Positions 10,511 through 22,973 of a stretch of DNA of 64,000 nt are shown here, piece after piece (the stretch's first letter is position 1; each line of letters begins with the position of its first letter). The stretch is taken from the NCBI GenBank assembly GCA_028641055.1, contig CM054058.1, forward strand, positions 497,443,919 to 497,507,918, written 5' to 3'. The stretch comes from Alopecurus myosuroides. Its lineage: Eukaryota > Streptophyta > Magnoliopsida > Poales > Poaceae. The notes beneath the pieces are model-generated. The model had not been told where the DNA came from and ran no database searches. It saw only the letters and a program-made list of their open reading frames with translations. The position numbers were made by a program, and so were the translations under genes.

Positions 10511-11072
10511 GCCTCGGTGCTTACAGGCAGGGGCGGAGGCGGCCGACAAAGGGAGAGCCAAGGGCAGGAGCTGCCCCTGTTGACCTCGCCAGGACAGGAG
10601 TGCCTCGCCCTGCTGGTGGAACGCCCTGCTGGTAGCCTCTCTCTGTGACCTGCTGGTGGCCTCCTCTATGTGGTTCTGCTCATGTTCGAAGAACAGCAGG
10701 GTATGCACCCTTCTCCTCTCTCTGGTCTTGATCCTCGGCTCTTTCTCTCTTGATCTCTCTGGTCTAGCTAGAGCCCCCACATGCACCTGCTACACTGCTT
10801 AAATATTAGGAAATTTAAATGTAACAAGAAGCATAGATGAAAGTAATTTAGTGTAATTAAGAAATTAGAGATTTATGGCATAGCTAGGTTTTTTGTTCTT
10901 GAGTAATTGATTTAAGTGACATAAATGAATAATAAATCAAAAAAATGTTATTGATGTGTTAACTGAAGAATAAAGCAACATATTTGCATGCTTCTGTTAC
11001 TGCTATATTTTGTAGTGATGCATTATAATTTGCTAGAATAAAGTAACAGATTAATTTTGTGGTCTTTGGCAG

Positions 11073-14000
11073 ATGGACAGAAGTTGGATTATAAAAGGGG
11101 TTAGAATGCTTTCCACTCAACATATCAAGGGAGTGGAAGATTTCATGTAATTTGTCCGCGCAAGATTTGCCAACGATGCTGCCATTCTTTGTCCATGTTG
11201 TCGATGCTTGAACCGTAAAGAACAGACCCAAGGTAGAGTGGAAGATCATCTGCTTCTTAATGGGATGGCCAGCACATATGATAGGTGGGTCCACCATAGA
11301 GAAACTTTTCTTCAAGAACCTCAACATGGTGAAGATGATGAAGAGCCACACCATGGTGGTGATGATGACTTTGAGTTTATGGAAAATGTTTTGCAAGATG
11401 ATGATGGTTTGGACAAAGAGGATGGATATGAAGATGATAGGATTCCTAACCTATTGAGGGATCTGTACAATTCTGAAGACCATGTTGATGGACAGAAGTC
11501 ACTATTTGCCGAGGTATTAGAGGAGGCTAAGCGTGTAGCTGTTGCAGGGGGAAATTTAGATTTACCTTCACCGTGAAGTTACTCCACGTCAAGTCTTACT
11601 ACCGGATTAGCAATGCTGCATTCAACGCAATACTGAATATTTTGACCTTGCAATTCCCTAATAGTGGTGTTCCCAAGAATTATGATGAAGCCTTGAGCAT
11701 AATCCGCAAGTTGGGTCTAGGTTATGTTTCAATACATGTCTGCCCAAATAATTTCGTCTTGTTTCGGAAGGATTATGCCCTGTGTGACAGCTGCCCCAAA
11801 TGCAATGCCCCAAGGTGGAAAGATGCCGATGGGAAAAGATCATACCGCAGAAGGTTTTGAGGCACTTTCCTTTGAAAGAAAGGCTGAAGCGGATGTTTCT
11901 CTCGGAGAAATCATCAGATGATGTAGAATGGCACAAGCTCAAGCGGCAGCCTGTGGAAGATGAGTTGAGCCATCCAGCGGACGGAGAAGCATGGAAAGGT
12001 TTTGACGAGAAATATCCAAAGTTTGCAGAAGACCCAAGAAACATAAGACTCGGCCTTGCCACGGATGGATTTAATCCGTTCGGAAATCAGAGCACGTCAT
12101 ATAGCATGTGGCCAGTTTTTGTGGTTCCCTACAACATGCCCCCATGGGCATGCATGGATCAATCCAACTTTATGATGGCGTTGCTTATACCGGGTCCAGA
12201 GTCTCCAGGAAAGGATTTCGTAGAATAATTGCTCGATCTTTGGAATGCTGTACCTAATACGTACGACGCCTTGACTCCTGACAAGAAGTTCACTCTGCGT
12301 GCTGTAGTCATATGGTGCATCCATGATTTTCCAGCACTGCACACTTTGTCGGGGAGGATCACGGCGGGTTATCACGCATGTGTGCGTTGTGACAAAAACC
12401 CTTGCTCAATGAGGATAAGGAACAAGATTTGCTTCATTGGGCATCGCCGTTTTCTTCCTCGAAACCATGGTTGGCGAAGAAGTACAGAGTTTAATGGTAA
12501 GACTGAAACCCGTGACCAGCCGGCAGAATTCAGTAAAGAAGAGCTGAAGCAGCAACTTGAAAAGGTCAAAGATGTGAGACCGGAAAGCTTGTGAAGAAAA
12601 TAAAGCGTGAGGAAGGTCAATGTTGGGACCGAAGGTCATGTTTGTGGGACTTGGAATACTTGCCTCATCTCAAATTGAGGAATAATCTCGATGTAATGCA
12701 CATCGAGAAAAATATATGTGATAATCTGCTTGGCACATTCCTCAACATTGAAGGAAAGACAAAGGACACTTTGAACTCCAGGCTTGATCTTGAAGACATG
12801 GGTATAAGGGAAGAGTTGCATCTAAGGCCTAAAGGCAAAGATTCATTTGAAATGCCACCAGCATGGTATACAATGAGTAAAGAAGAAAAACGTGCATTTT
12901 GTGAGTTCATCAGAGCCGTGAGATTTCCCGATGGTTATGCTGCTAACCTAGCAAAGTGTGTTTCCCCCGATGGATGCAAGCTCCATGGGCTGAAAAGTCA
13001 TGATTGTCACATCCTTCTCCAAAGGATTTTGCCAGCCGACCTCCGAGGAATCATGCATCATGATATATATGAAGCAGTTGCTGAGCTGGGAAATTTCTTC
13101 AGAGAATTGTGATGCAAAACAGTAAAGTTATCTGTGCTGAAAAGACTTGAAAAGGAAATCCCAATAATTCTTTGCAAGCTTGAGAAGATCTTCCCTTCGG
13201 CCTTCTTCACCGTGATGGTCCATTTGACCGTGCATTTACGAAAAGAAGCAATGCTTAGAGGCACTGTGCAATATGGTTGGATGTTCCGAGTCGAAAGAAG
13301 GCTGCTGACTTGTAAGCGTTCTGTGTGAAACACGGCGAGACCTGAAGGTTTGATTGCTGAAGCCTATGTCGTCGATGAGTGCTTGACATTTTGTTCAAGG
13401 TACTTTGATGTTGTGGAAACGAGATGGAATCGCCCAAGCAGAAATAGTGAGAGGGATGATTCGCACGTTGGTGATGTGTCAGTTTTCAATCATGGTGTGA
13501 AATTAGTGGAGGGTCAAAGTACTTGGAGGTTGATGATGAATATGACAAGATGGTGTGGTTTGTGCTCAGTAGTTGCGCTGAGGTGCAACCATATATAAAG
13601 TAAGTTATATTTTGTGCACTCGTTATATTTTCTCCTTGAGTTGGAAGGAACCCAACTTTTATCACCCACCAGATGTTTTAACTCACTACTCTTCCCTCGG
13701 GTTTGCAGGATTTGCAAGGAAGAGTTGAATAAGCAAGAAATCCGCATCCCTGTTGATAAAAGGCTTGCCAAGGGATTTGCTAAATGGTTTAAGAATAATG
13801 TGATATCTTTATCCATGGAATCCATTATGACACGATCTTCTTTTTGTGTGTTATTCACCCTGATTTATTTTGTGCAGATTGGCAAGTTGCATGAGGAGAA
13901 GAAGGTCAATGATTATCTCTTTGCTTTGGCATGCGAGCCGGATAAGCGAGTAAGAGTGTATTCAGCATGTATCGTTGACGGTGTCCGGTACCACACTCTT

Positions 14001-14527
14001 GACCGCGAGGAAAACAGAAAGACACAGAATAGTGGAATAGTCACCGACAGAGATCGCGATGGTGAGCCTTTTGACTTCTATGGTCAGCTCAGAAGCATCA
14101 TTCATTTGAAGTACAACTCCAGCGGAGGCATGGACTGTTTAGTTGTCTTATTTCGGTGTGACTGGTTTGATCTTGGTGTCAAGAGGAACGCCGGATTGAG
14201 AGATGATGGACACTTCAGAAGCATCAACACTGCAAGGTTTTGGTTTAAGAATGATCCTTTTATTCTGACAACTCAAGCAACAAAGGTTTTCTATGTGCCA
14301 GACACCTATTTGCAGGGAAGTTGGCAAGTTGTGCAAAAGTTCCAGCATAGACACTTGTGGAGTATTAAGAAAACTGAAGTGGAAAAGGGTCCAGGTGGTG
14401 GTGGCCTAACATATCAAGATGATGATTGTATAGAAGTTCCGGTGCAGACACGTGAAGCCAATGTCCAAACCAGAATGCAAATGGACCGGAAAGAACCTAT
14501 TCTTGTAGATGCTGCAGTTGTAGAAGG
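11073..14527 (+). pseudogene. CACTA-1 TNP2-type transposase, decayed, 5' part
   Basis: Follows the TNP2 plan. The Transpos_assoc start (MDRSWIIKG...; ILCPCCRCLNR) comes first. It is followed by the Transposase_21 region (LCDSCPKCNAPRW; LSHPADGEAWKGFDEKYP; LATDGFNPFGNQSTSYSMWP; FIGHRRFLPRNH; NLDVMHIEKN). A DUF4218-like block (KSHDCHILLQRILPADLRG) and a DUF4216-like block (LVVLFRCDWFDL; FVLTTQ-like ILTTQATKVFYV) follow. Decay is extensive: in-frame stops at 11148-11150, 12226-12228, 13110-13112 and 13326-13328, and frameshifts near 11572, 11835 and 12594. Introns are likely at about 13595-13708 and 13800-13878. The reading frame is cut at 14527 by the Gypsy element and resumes at 26864. Confidence 0.9.
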
Positions 14528-15068
14528 TGTCGGATATATACTGAATAGGGGTATATCGGATGGTAGTCTAAAGTTTCGGATTACCCGGGTGGCCCAAATG
14601 GTAGTGGGCTACGGTCCATAGGGCGGCCCAGTAAGCTGACGCACAGAAGCCGGATTCTAGAAGAACCCGGATCACGGCCCATGTGATCTGGCTTGGTGTA
14701 GAAGACGGATTCCTTACTTTCAAAGTTAATAGTTGTCGTAGTCTTCTAGGTCTCCTACTCTGTATGCCCTAACCCGGCTATTATATAAAGCCGGACGAGA
14801 GATATGATAAAAAAGAGAAGAAGATATAGGCTAACTCGCCGAGAAGTTGATCCTCAGCGAATAGCTAAACAGAACCTCACGTTGTACTTGTATACACAGG
14901 CTTTAGCCCTGATTAGTGAGATTGCAGGAGTAGGAACGCCGCATTACTGCGACGTACCGAACCTGGGTAAACCCTGTGTTTTTGTCCTTCGCACAACCAC
15001 GTCCCCCACGTCTCTACCCGTAGTCTCATGGCACCCCCGTCTATGAAAACTACTACGATGTCTCGACA
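14528..15068 (+). repeat. Gypsy 5' LTR (541 bp)
   Basis: Begins TGTCGGATATAT and ends TCTCGACA. It equals 26323-26863 apart from about ten single-base differences. The first in-frame ATG of gag (15028) lies inside it. A TATA-like TATTATATAAAG occurs near 14780. Confidence 0.95.
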
Positions 15069-17625
15069 GTTGGCGCCCACCGTGGGGAAAACGGCGTCAG
15101 GCGTTAAATTTCGATCTGGGATACTTGGCGGAATCAGCAGTTCCATAACCGTCGGAAGCCTGGAGTTCGACGATGATGTTGGACGCTTCCTCGACAATGG
15201 ATCTTACATACCGGCGCAAAATCATCTGGTAAGCGCCTGCGTGTTACCGATTGGATCTACAAATATCTTTATCGGACTAACTGCAGAGGCCATGGGGTTT
15301 TGCGGTGGAAGCAAATTTTTCCCACCCGCCCTATACCCAGTCGAAGACGACTACGATACCGGGTTTTGCTCTAAACACCGACAAAAAAGTGATTCACACT
15401 TTCTCGGCATGGTGCAATCCGAGGTCGCCGAAAACACGGATGAAAGCAATCCCGTGCAAGAGGCAGAAACCAGCAAAACCGCTACAGAGGTGGAAGATCC
15501 GACATCCGCCAATCTAGCGATGAACTCGGAAGCTGACTCTGTGCTAGCCGCCATTGAGGCGAGATTAGAGTCAGAAACCGGATCAGATGACGTTGATTCC
15601 GAAGACGAAGACGTGGACGCCTTCGAAAGAAAGGTTAAATCTTTTCAGAAGGGATTCCACGAAGTACTAATGGCGAAACCGGCTGAAAACACGGACGCCG
15701 GCAGTCAGGGAAGCCCTAGAACTCCTCCGCCAGAGGAAGAGAGAGAAGACGGAGAAACCTCTCCAATATTCCCCAATGTCAAAGAATTGACAGAGGACGA
15801 ACCTGCCAAAAAGCCTCCCTCTTCCAAGAAAAAACACAAGCCCGCTAAAAAACTCCAATACAAACTCCGGAAGAAGAAATCGGCTGATCCAGCTGATGAA
15901 AGCCCGGAAGTAGGAGATGCAAGCGGAACAAAACCTGCGGAGAAGAAAACAAAAAAAATCCTTGTTCCGCCACTGACTGAACAAGAAGAACAGGAGTTGC
16001 TACAAACACCAGTGGGATTGCACGAACCTCCTGAAGTGCTAGAAGCCAGGAGGCAGGCTCTCCAAAGGCAACAGTAACATCTATTCAGAACTCGTGAACA
16101 CCTCCAAAAAACCCAGGATGACATCAAGCTCATGAAGGAAGAAATCGAGGAGTACGAGAAAAAGAATAGATCTGCCTTAAAACCTACAAGGTTACCCGGA
16201 ATCGTAAGACCGGAAATACTGCCGCCAAAAGAAAGGTTTCACAACCCATCTTGGCAAAAGCAGGTAAACGGCAAAGATGCCAGAGGCGAACCAATATATA
16301 AAACCGCAGCAGAAAACGCGGACGCAGCGTTCGCCATCCTCAACAACGATATGTACTCAAACGGTGAAACACTTCAAGGGGTGTATGCTTTCCTCGGAAA
16401 AGCATTGCAACAACAACAACAACGGGGGCAAGAGCGATCAGGGAGGCTGCATGACGACTCCGCCCTATGCAAAACAGTTACTTGCGCCGCTGGAGCACCC
16501 GGACCGAAGGAGCCGAGAGATCCAAACGAGAGGAAAACGGATCCGAGAAAAGACAAGAAAAATCCCGATAACAGGGATGAAGCGTCTAGAACCGGATCCC
16601 ATCTCCCGAAAGGTGGACTTAACACCCACGATCGGGAAGAAAAACACCGGAATGACGGCAAAGCAATGCCACCTCCAAGAAACCCAGCTGAAAAGGCCGG
16701 AAGACAGGATATACCTCACAGGCGTGAGAGATCTCGGACACCCCCCAAGGACAAGGAAAGATACAGGAGTAGAACTCCACCTCATCCAAAGGGGTGTGAT
16801 ATCGGAAGAAATAGAGATGATCCCGGCAAAGCGCGTCCGCACAACAATGGAAAAGAAAGGAGTAGATCCCCTTCCATCCATTCAGCCGGCAGGTACTCCG
16901 CACACATGGATAGAGCGGAAAGAGACGACTTATACTTTGGACCTAAGTGCTTCACAGATAGGATCCGAAGGATAACTCTGTATTCTGGCTTTGCCAAAAT
17001 TGGTCCAACATACCAAAAATACACCGGTAGTACAAACCCGGATACCTGCCTCTCAGACTACTATACAGCCATCCAGATTAACAATGGGACAGACCTGGAA
17101 GCTGTAAAGTTTCTTCCCCTAATGTTACTGGACGGAGCCAGAGATTGGATTAACGGATTACCTTCCAGAACTGTCGACAACTGGGATGATATGGCTCGAG
17201 TATTTACTCAGTATTTCCGGGGAACCTACAAACGCCCGAATAGCATCAACCAGCTAAACCGTTGCACACAATTTGAGGACAAACCATACGTGGATTTTAT
17301 CTCAAGATGGACTGCAATGAAGAATAGCTGCTCTGGAGTAACTGACGTACAAGCAATGCATGCTTTTGTAAATGGCCTAAAACCCGGACTTGTACCGTTC
17401 ATGGTTGGTTCCAAACAGCACAAAGATCTCGGATCTATGCTTACAACCGCCAATGAACACGCTGCAGCCGAAGACGACATCAGAGCTAGAGGAGGCATTA
17501 TCGATAAACTAATACAGGCCAAAAAGAATCCTTGCCCTGAGAAAAAAGGAACTCCAGACGCAACACAAAAGCCCAAAGAAGTTAACATAGCCTTTGGAAG
17601 CGAAAAAGGGAACATGTGGAAATGA
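15028..17625 (+). pseudogene. Gypsy gag (retrotrans_gag), with in-frame stops
   Basis: One continuous frame broken by TAA at 16075-16077 and TGA at 17623-17625. The first part is acidic and lysine-rich with a predicted coiled-coil flavour. The second has a charged Arg/Asp/Glu linker and then the capsid-like retrotrans_gag region (YTGSTNPDTCLSDYYTAIQ; LLDGARDWINGLPS; FRGTYKRPNS; VDFISRWTAMKNSC). Both stops are explainable as single C-to-T changes of Gln or Arg codons. The product would package element RNA into particles. Confidence 0.88.
15071..15087 (+). other. Gypsy primer binding site
   Basis: TGGCGCCCACCGTGGGG begins two bases inside the 5' LTR and starts with TGG, complementary to a tRNA CCA end. 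This is the form seen in many grass Gypsy elements. Confidence 0.85.
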
Positions 17626-18706
17626 CGCAGTTCAGAACCAATCAATTACACCAAGGAAGAATGGGAAAAGATTAAGTCGGAACCCTGCGTCCACCATTCG
17701 CAATTTGGAAAACCCACCCATAACAACGCACAATGCCGGCTGAACAAGCATATGAAAGGCAGCGCGGGATCCGGAAACAAGGGGAAGAATTCCAAAAGGA
17801 AATTTTCCAAGCAAAAGCCAGAAGCTGAGAAAGAAGACAGTGAATCGGACACTGACGAAAAAATCCAGGAACAACAGCGAAAAGGCGAACCCAAGTTTCC
17901 GAGAGTTGATGGAGAGTGTGCGCTAACTTTCCTGGTAACTCCATCAGCAAAGGTGGCAAAAAGAACGCTTCGAGAAATAAACGCGGTTGTTCCGGCAACC
18001 CCGAAATTCTTGAAGTATTCAAACACACCAATCACCTGGGATCAGTCTGATCATCCTGGGAATATCCCTGAACCCGGCACGCAAGCTCTTCTTGTAAGCC
18101 CTATTGTCCAGAACACTAGGCTAAGAAGAGTGCTGATGGATGGAGGATCCAGCATTAACATAATCTATCTGGATACGCTGAGGCATCTGAAAATCTCCGA
18201 GACCCAGCTCAATCACAGCAACATACGCTTCCACGGCATTGTTCCTGGCAGGCAAGCACGATCCCTAGGAGAAATTTCCCTAGATGTCACTTTCGGAGAA
18301 AAAGATCACTTCCGTCAGGAAAAAGTATCCTTCGAAGTGGTGCCGTTCGAAAGCGTGTATCACGCGATACTCGGACGTCCAGCTTTCGCCAAATTCATGG
18401 CAAGATCATGACTATAACAAGCTGAAGATGCCAGGGCCAAAAGGAGGAGTAATCACCATATCGGGAGACTTCAAGTTGGCAAACAAGCTGGAAAAAGAAA
18501 ACGCCCTTTGCGCTGAGAAAATCATAGCAAAGGAAGAGTTGAAGGAGCTGGCCAAAGAGGTATCACCGACAGAAATGCCGGCAGGAAAAGAAACCCGGAA
18601 GCCAGCAGATAGCTTCAAGGCCTCCGAGAACACAAGACAGGTAATCCTAGACCCCAACGATCCGACAAAATTTGTCGTGGTGGGAACTGGGATGACTGAC
18701 AAATAG
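17626..18706 (+). pseudogene. Gypsy aspartic protease region
   Basis: Continues the gag frame (YTKEEWEKIKSEPC) and contains the retropepsin-like motif RVLMDGGSSINIIY, where the usual DTG/DSG is DGG, followed by LGRPAFAKFM. A frameshift occurs near 18400, after which the downstream frame (KLKMPGPKGGVITISGDF) continues to a TAG at 18704-18706. It is therefore non-functional. Confidence 0.82.
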
Positions 18707-20050
18707 GAAGGCGAGCTCATCAAGTTCCTCCGTGAGAACTGGGATATTTTTGCCTGGTGTCCAGCTGACATGCCAGGCGTACCCAGGGAACTTGCTGAGC
18801 ATCAACTTAAGGTGATTCCAGGCTCCAAACCCGTCAAACAAGGTCTCCGTCGATTTGACGGAAGAAGACGGAAGGCTATTGGCAAGGAAATTATCCGGCT
18901 TTTAGCAGCAGACTTTATCGAGGAAGTTATACACAACGAGTGGTCTGCAAATCCGGTATTAGTACCGAAGAAAGATACTACTGCCCTTAGAATGTGTATA
19001 GATTACACCGGCTTAAACAAACTGTGTCCAAAAGATAGGTTCGCGTTACCGCGAATTGATCAAATAATAGATGCCACTGCAGGCTCTAAGCTCTTATGCT
19101 TTTTGGATGCATATTCCGGGTACCATCAAATACGCATGAAAAAGGAAGATCAAATTAAGACTTCTTTTATAACCCCTTATGGGATGTACTATTACATAAC
19201 CATGCCATTTGGCCTGAAGAACACAGGTGCCACCTACCAGCGTTGCATGCAACATTGTTTGCATAGTCAGATTGGCAAAAATGTCCAGGTTTACGTGGAC
19301 GACATTGTTGTCGTAACCAAGGAAAAAGATACACTCCTTGAGGATTTACGAGAAACCTTTGAAAATTTGCGCACTTACAAGATGAAGTTAAATCCATCAA
19401 AGTGCGTATTCGGGGTCCCCTCAGGAAAACTTCTGGGTTTCATCGTTTCTCATGGAGGAATAGAATTTAACCAAGAAAAGATCAAAGCAATCTTAAACAT
19501 CTCCAAGCCTACGTGTGTAAAAGATGTCCAAAGATTGACGGGTTCCGCTGCAGCCGTCAGCAGATTTATTAGTCGGCTGGGGGACAAAGCCTTACTACTC
19601 TACAAGTTGCTAAAAAAATCCGACAAATTCGAGTGGACAGAAGAGGCAGATGCAGCATTAACCCAGTTAAAGGAAAATTTGATGAAACCTCCGATTTTGG
19701 CATCCCCAAAAGACGAAGAACCTATGTTATTGTACCTTACGGCTACAAACTGGTTTATCAGTGCGGTAATCGTTGTGGAACGGAAGAAAGACGAACAGAG
19801 CATACCGGACAAGCATCCGGTATATTATATAAGCGAAGTTTTCTCCGAGTCCAAACAAAGGTATCCACACTATCAAAAACTGGCATATGGCGTATTTTTC
19901 GCATCCCGAAAACTTCGCCATTACTTCCAAGGACATTCCATAACAGTGGTATGTAAAGCACCACTAGGGGATATAATAAACAATGCGGAGGCGACTGGCC
20001 GAGTAGCCAAATGGGGCATCGAGCTAGAAGCCTTCGACATTAAGTATTAG
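18707..20050 (+). pseudogene. Gypsy reverse transcriptase region
   Basis: RVT_1-type reverse transcriptase. Visible motifs are FIEEVIHNEWSANPVLVPKK, RMCIDYTGLNKLCPKD, FLDAYSGYHQI, PFGLKNTGATYQR and the catalytic YVDDIVVV, then the connection domain GFIVSHGGIE. The catalytic aspartates are intact. The frame runs from the TAG at 18704 to a TAG at 20048-20050, both in frame with their neighbours, so only single nonsense changes separate the domains. Confidence 0.9.
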
Positions 20051-20968
20051 CCCAGGACGGCAATAAAATCCCAGGTTTTGGCAGATTTTGTCACCGACTG
20101 GACGGAAGCAATGGAGAAAACACCAATGCCGGAGTCCGAGTACTGGATCATGCACTTTGATGGATCCAAGATGAAGGAGGGCGCTGGAGCTGGTGTAGTT
20201 TTAAAACCCCCTAAAGGAGACACAATGGAGTATGTATTACAAATACACTTCAACGCCAGCAACAACGTGGCAGAATACGAAGCTCTGCTTCATGGCTTGC
20301 ATATTGCAAAAGAAATAGGCTTCAAGCGCATTTTGTGCTACGGTGACTCAGATTTGGTACAGCATCAGCTCAACCAAACTTGGGACGCAAAAAGCCCTAT
20401 AATGGCCGAATATCGGAGAACAGTGGACGAGTTCGCCATTTGTTTCTTCGGATTCGAAGTACTGCATGTTAAAAGGGAGGAGAATTGGAACGCGGATGCG
20501 TTAGCCCACATGGGATCAGAAAGGGTAAAAATCCTACCACCAGGTATTTTCGTCCAACATTTGTACGAACCATCGATAAAAGGTGGAGATGTTGATTATC
20601 CTCTGGCTTCCGAGTCAATTGAAGTCATGCTCGTTAACCCGGATTGGACAATCCCAGATATAAACTTCTTAGTTAATCAGAAGTACCCGGAAGGAGCAGA
20701 CGAAGTCTTCCAAAGACAGATCCAGCGTCGATGCAAAGGATACACAGTAATTAACAATTGCCTGTATAAACGCAGTACTTCCGGAATTTTTCTGCGATGT
20801 ATTTCACCAGAAGAAAGACGAGAAATCCTGCAAGAAATCCATGCCGAAGATTGCGGACATCATGCTCAATCAAAAAGCATAGTCAAAAAAGCATTCCGTG
20901 TCGGGTTTTTCTGGCTAACAGCCAAGACAGATGCTGAGCACATAATAAATACATGTGCAGGATGTCAG
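20051..20968 (+). pseudogene. Gypsy RNase H (plant/archaeal-like) and integrase zinc-binding domain
   Basis: The RNase H-like segment reads MHFDGSKMKEGAGAGVVL, NNVAEYEALLHGL and CYGDSDLVQHQ, then WNADALAHMGS. This is the RVT_3-type RNase H typical of the Tat lineage. The HHCC zinc finger of integrase follows, HHAQSKSIVKKAF...TCAGCQ. The frame is interrupted at 20970 by a MITE. Confidence 0.85.
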
Positions 20969-20970
20969 TA

Positions 20971-21293
20971 CTCCATCCGTCCGGGATTACTGGGCTTGTA
21001 TTGTCGTGCATCGCGACCAAGGCATGCAGCTACTGGTTGTACATGAGCCAATCAGAGGGAGAGTTCCAAAATTTTCAATTAAAGCCTAATCAAAGTTGCG
21101 AGGCAAACCGTGCGCATGCTAGCATGCATTGGGCAGTTAAAAGAAAGAGAGAGAAAAGTGGGGCTGCGGGTGGGATTAAGCAATAATTAGGCTACAGGTT
21201 TTTAGGAGAATTAATTCTTAGGGGCCTTGTGAGGGGCTAATTGCTGGACAAATATTTTTTCACTAGGAGCCCAATAATCCCGGACGGAGGGAG
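20971..21293. mobile_element. Stowaway-type MITE inside the Gypsy integrase
   Basis: Inverted ends: the left starts CTCCATCCGTCCGGGATTA, and the right ends in the reverse complement of CTCCCTCCGTCCGGGATTA. The target dinucleotide TA is present at 20969-20970 and 21294-21295. It is 323 bp with no coding capacity. Removing it with one TA leaves the integrase reading frame continuous, so the insertion is clean and later than the Gypsy insertion. Confidence 0.92.
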
Positions 21294-22265
21294 TATTACG
21301 CCAAGCAGACTAATATGCCAGCCCAAGCACTCAAAACTATCCCCATTACATGGCCCTTTGCGGTCTGCGGGCTAGATATGATGAGACCATTCAAAACTGC
21401 ACGAGGCGGACTTACACATCTACTTGTAGCTGTGGACAAATATACCAAATGGGTGGAGGCTAAACCCATCAAAAATCTTGACAGTGTAACTGCCAGAAAT
21501 TTCATCATTGACGTAGTCATGAGATACGGCGTTCCACACAGCATAATAACTGACAACGGGACAAATTTCTCCATTGGAGAGTTGGCAAAATATTGCCGAC
21601 AAAGGGGAATTTGCTTAGATCTCGCATCTGTGGCACACCCGCAATCCAATGGACATGTTGAAAGAATGAATAGCTCAATCCTGCAAGGAATACGTCCAAG
21701 ACTCGAATCTCCTCTTCATAGAGCAGCTGGAGCATGGGTAGAAGAGCTACCTTCCGTGCTTTGGAGTATTCAAACTACACCAAACAGGTCAACTGGGCAA
21801 ACCCCGTTTTTCCTAGTTTATGGTGCAGACGCAATCCTTCCAACGGACATGATCCATGATAGCCCAAGAGTGCAAGATTTCGATGACTCGGATGCCGAAA
21901 AAGCACGACAGGATGCCGTCGATCTCTTAGAAGAGGAATGAGAACTTGTGCTTCAAAGATCCGCCATCTATCAGCAAGGTTTACGACGTTATCATAGTCG
22001 GAAAATCAGGCATCGTTCTTTTAAAGAAGGTGACCTAGTGCTAAGATTGGTGCAGCAAAGAAAGCACAAACTGGCCCCAGTATGGGAAGGACCATTTGTC
22101 ATCAGTAAAGCCATGAAGAATGGATCATATTATCTTGTTGATATTCGCGATACGGAAGATGATCCCGAGAAGCCGAATCGCAAAAGAAAGAGAAAGATAG
22201 ATGATGAGCTAGGAGAGACAAAAAGGCCCTGGAGTATCCAGCAGTTACGTCCCTTCTATACTTAG
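21294..22265 (+). pseudogene. Gypsy integrase core and C-terminal region
   Basis: The integrase catalytic core reads VCGLDMMRPFKTARGG, then TDNGTNF and HPQSNGHVERMN, so the D, D and E positions are recognisable. Next comes the C-terminal region KEGDLVLRLVQQRKHKLAPVWEGPFVI ending at TAG 22263-22265. One in-frame TGA lies at 21939-21941. From 22266 to about 22960 the sequence is non-coding, with two copies of an ATTGTGCCTGCGTGC-type motif. Confidence 0.88.
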
Positions 22266-22973
22266 TTCAATTCTATGTAAACATCTTTGAGATCATGAAC
22301 TAAAGTTGTCGGAATTCTTATATCCATGTTTTTTACAAGTTTATTATAGTTCAAAACATGATTCCACCTTATCTATTTCCCAATGATCTTACAAAATACT
22401 CAATGTAACCCAAATTGTGCCTGCGTGCTCGGCGTTTAAAAACTGAATGATTTTCAGCCTACCAAAGGCTAAAGGAAACTCGGATTGTGCCTGCGTGCCC
22501 AAGTTTCATTCAAAAAATTCCTTACTGTTCTCTAAGCATTATCTGATTGTTTGTGTGTTGGGTCACTGGAGCTAGTTAGTAAAAATGCCCTTAGTATGAT
22601 CCATGTTTCCGAGTTTGAACTGATTGGTTTCACCCAGTAACTCGGCATGAAGATTCATAATACTATTGAGCCATTTCAAACACTAAAGACAGTTAAAACA
22701 CATAAGCCAGAGAACTTAGAAGATAAAGGAATATAAATACCCGGAAAACTTGCAAAGGATTTCATAATTAAACTGCAAAAGGCGGAGTACTTGTTTATAC
22801 AAAAGGATAGAAGCATTACAATATAAGTTTACATTGTAAAGTGCAGTAATGCTCCTATTTTCTACTTCCACCATCCAGGTTAAGAGGAATCCTTCAGGCA
22901 TCCGAGCCTTCATCGCTGCTATCGTTCTCGGGGGCTGCATGAATCTCTTCTTCCAGATAGGTGATGGAGATGT

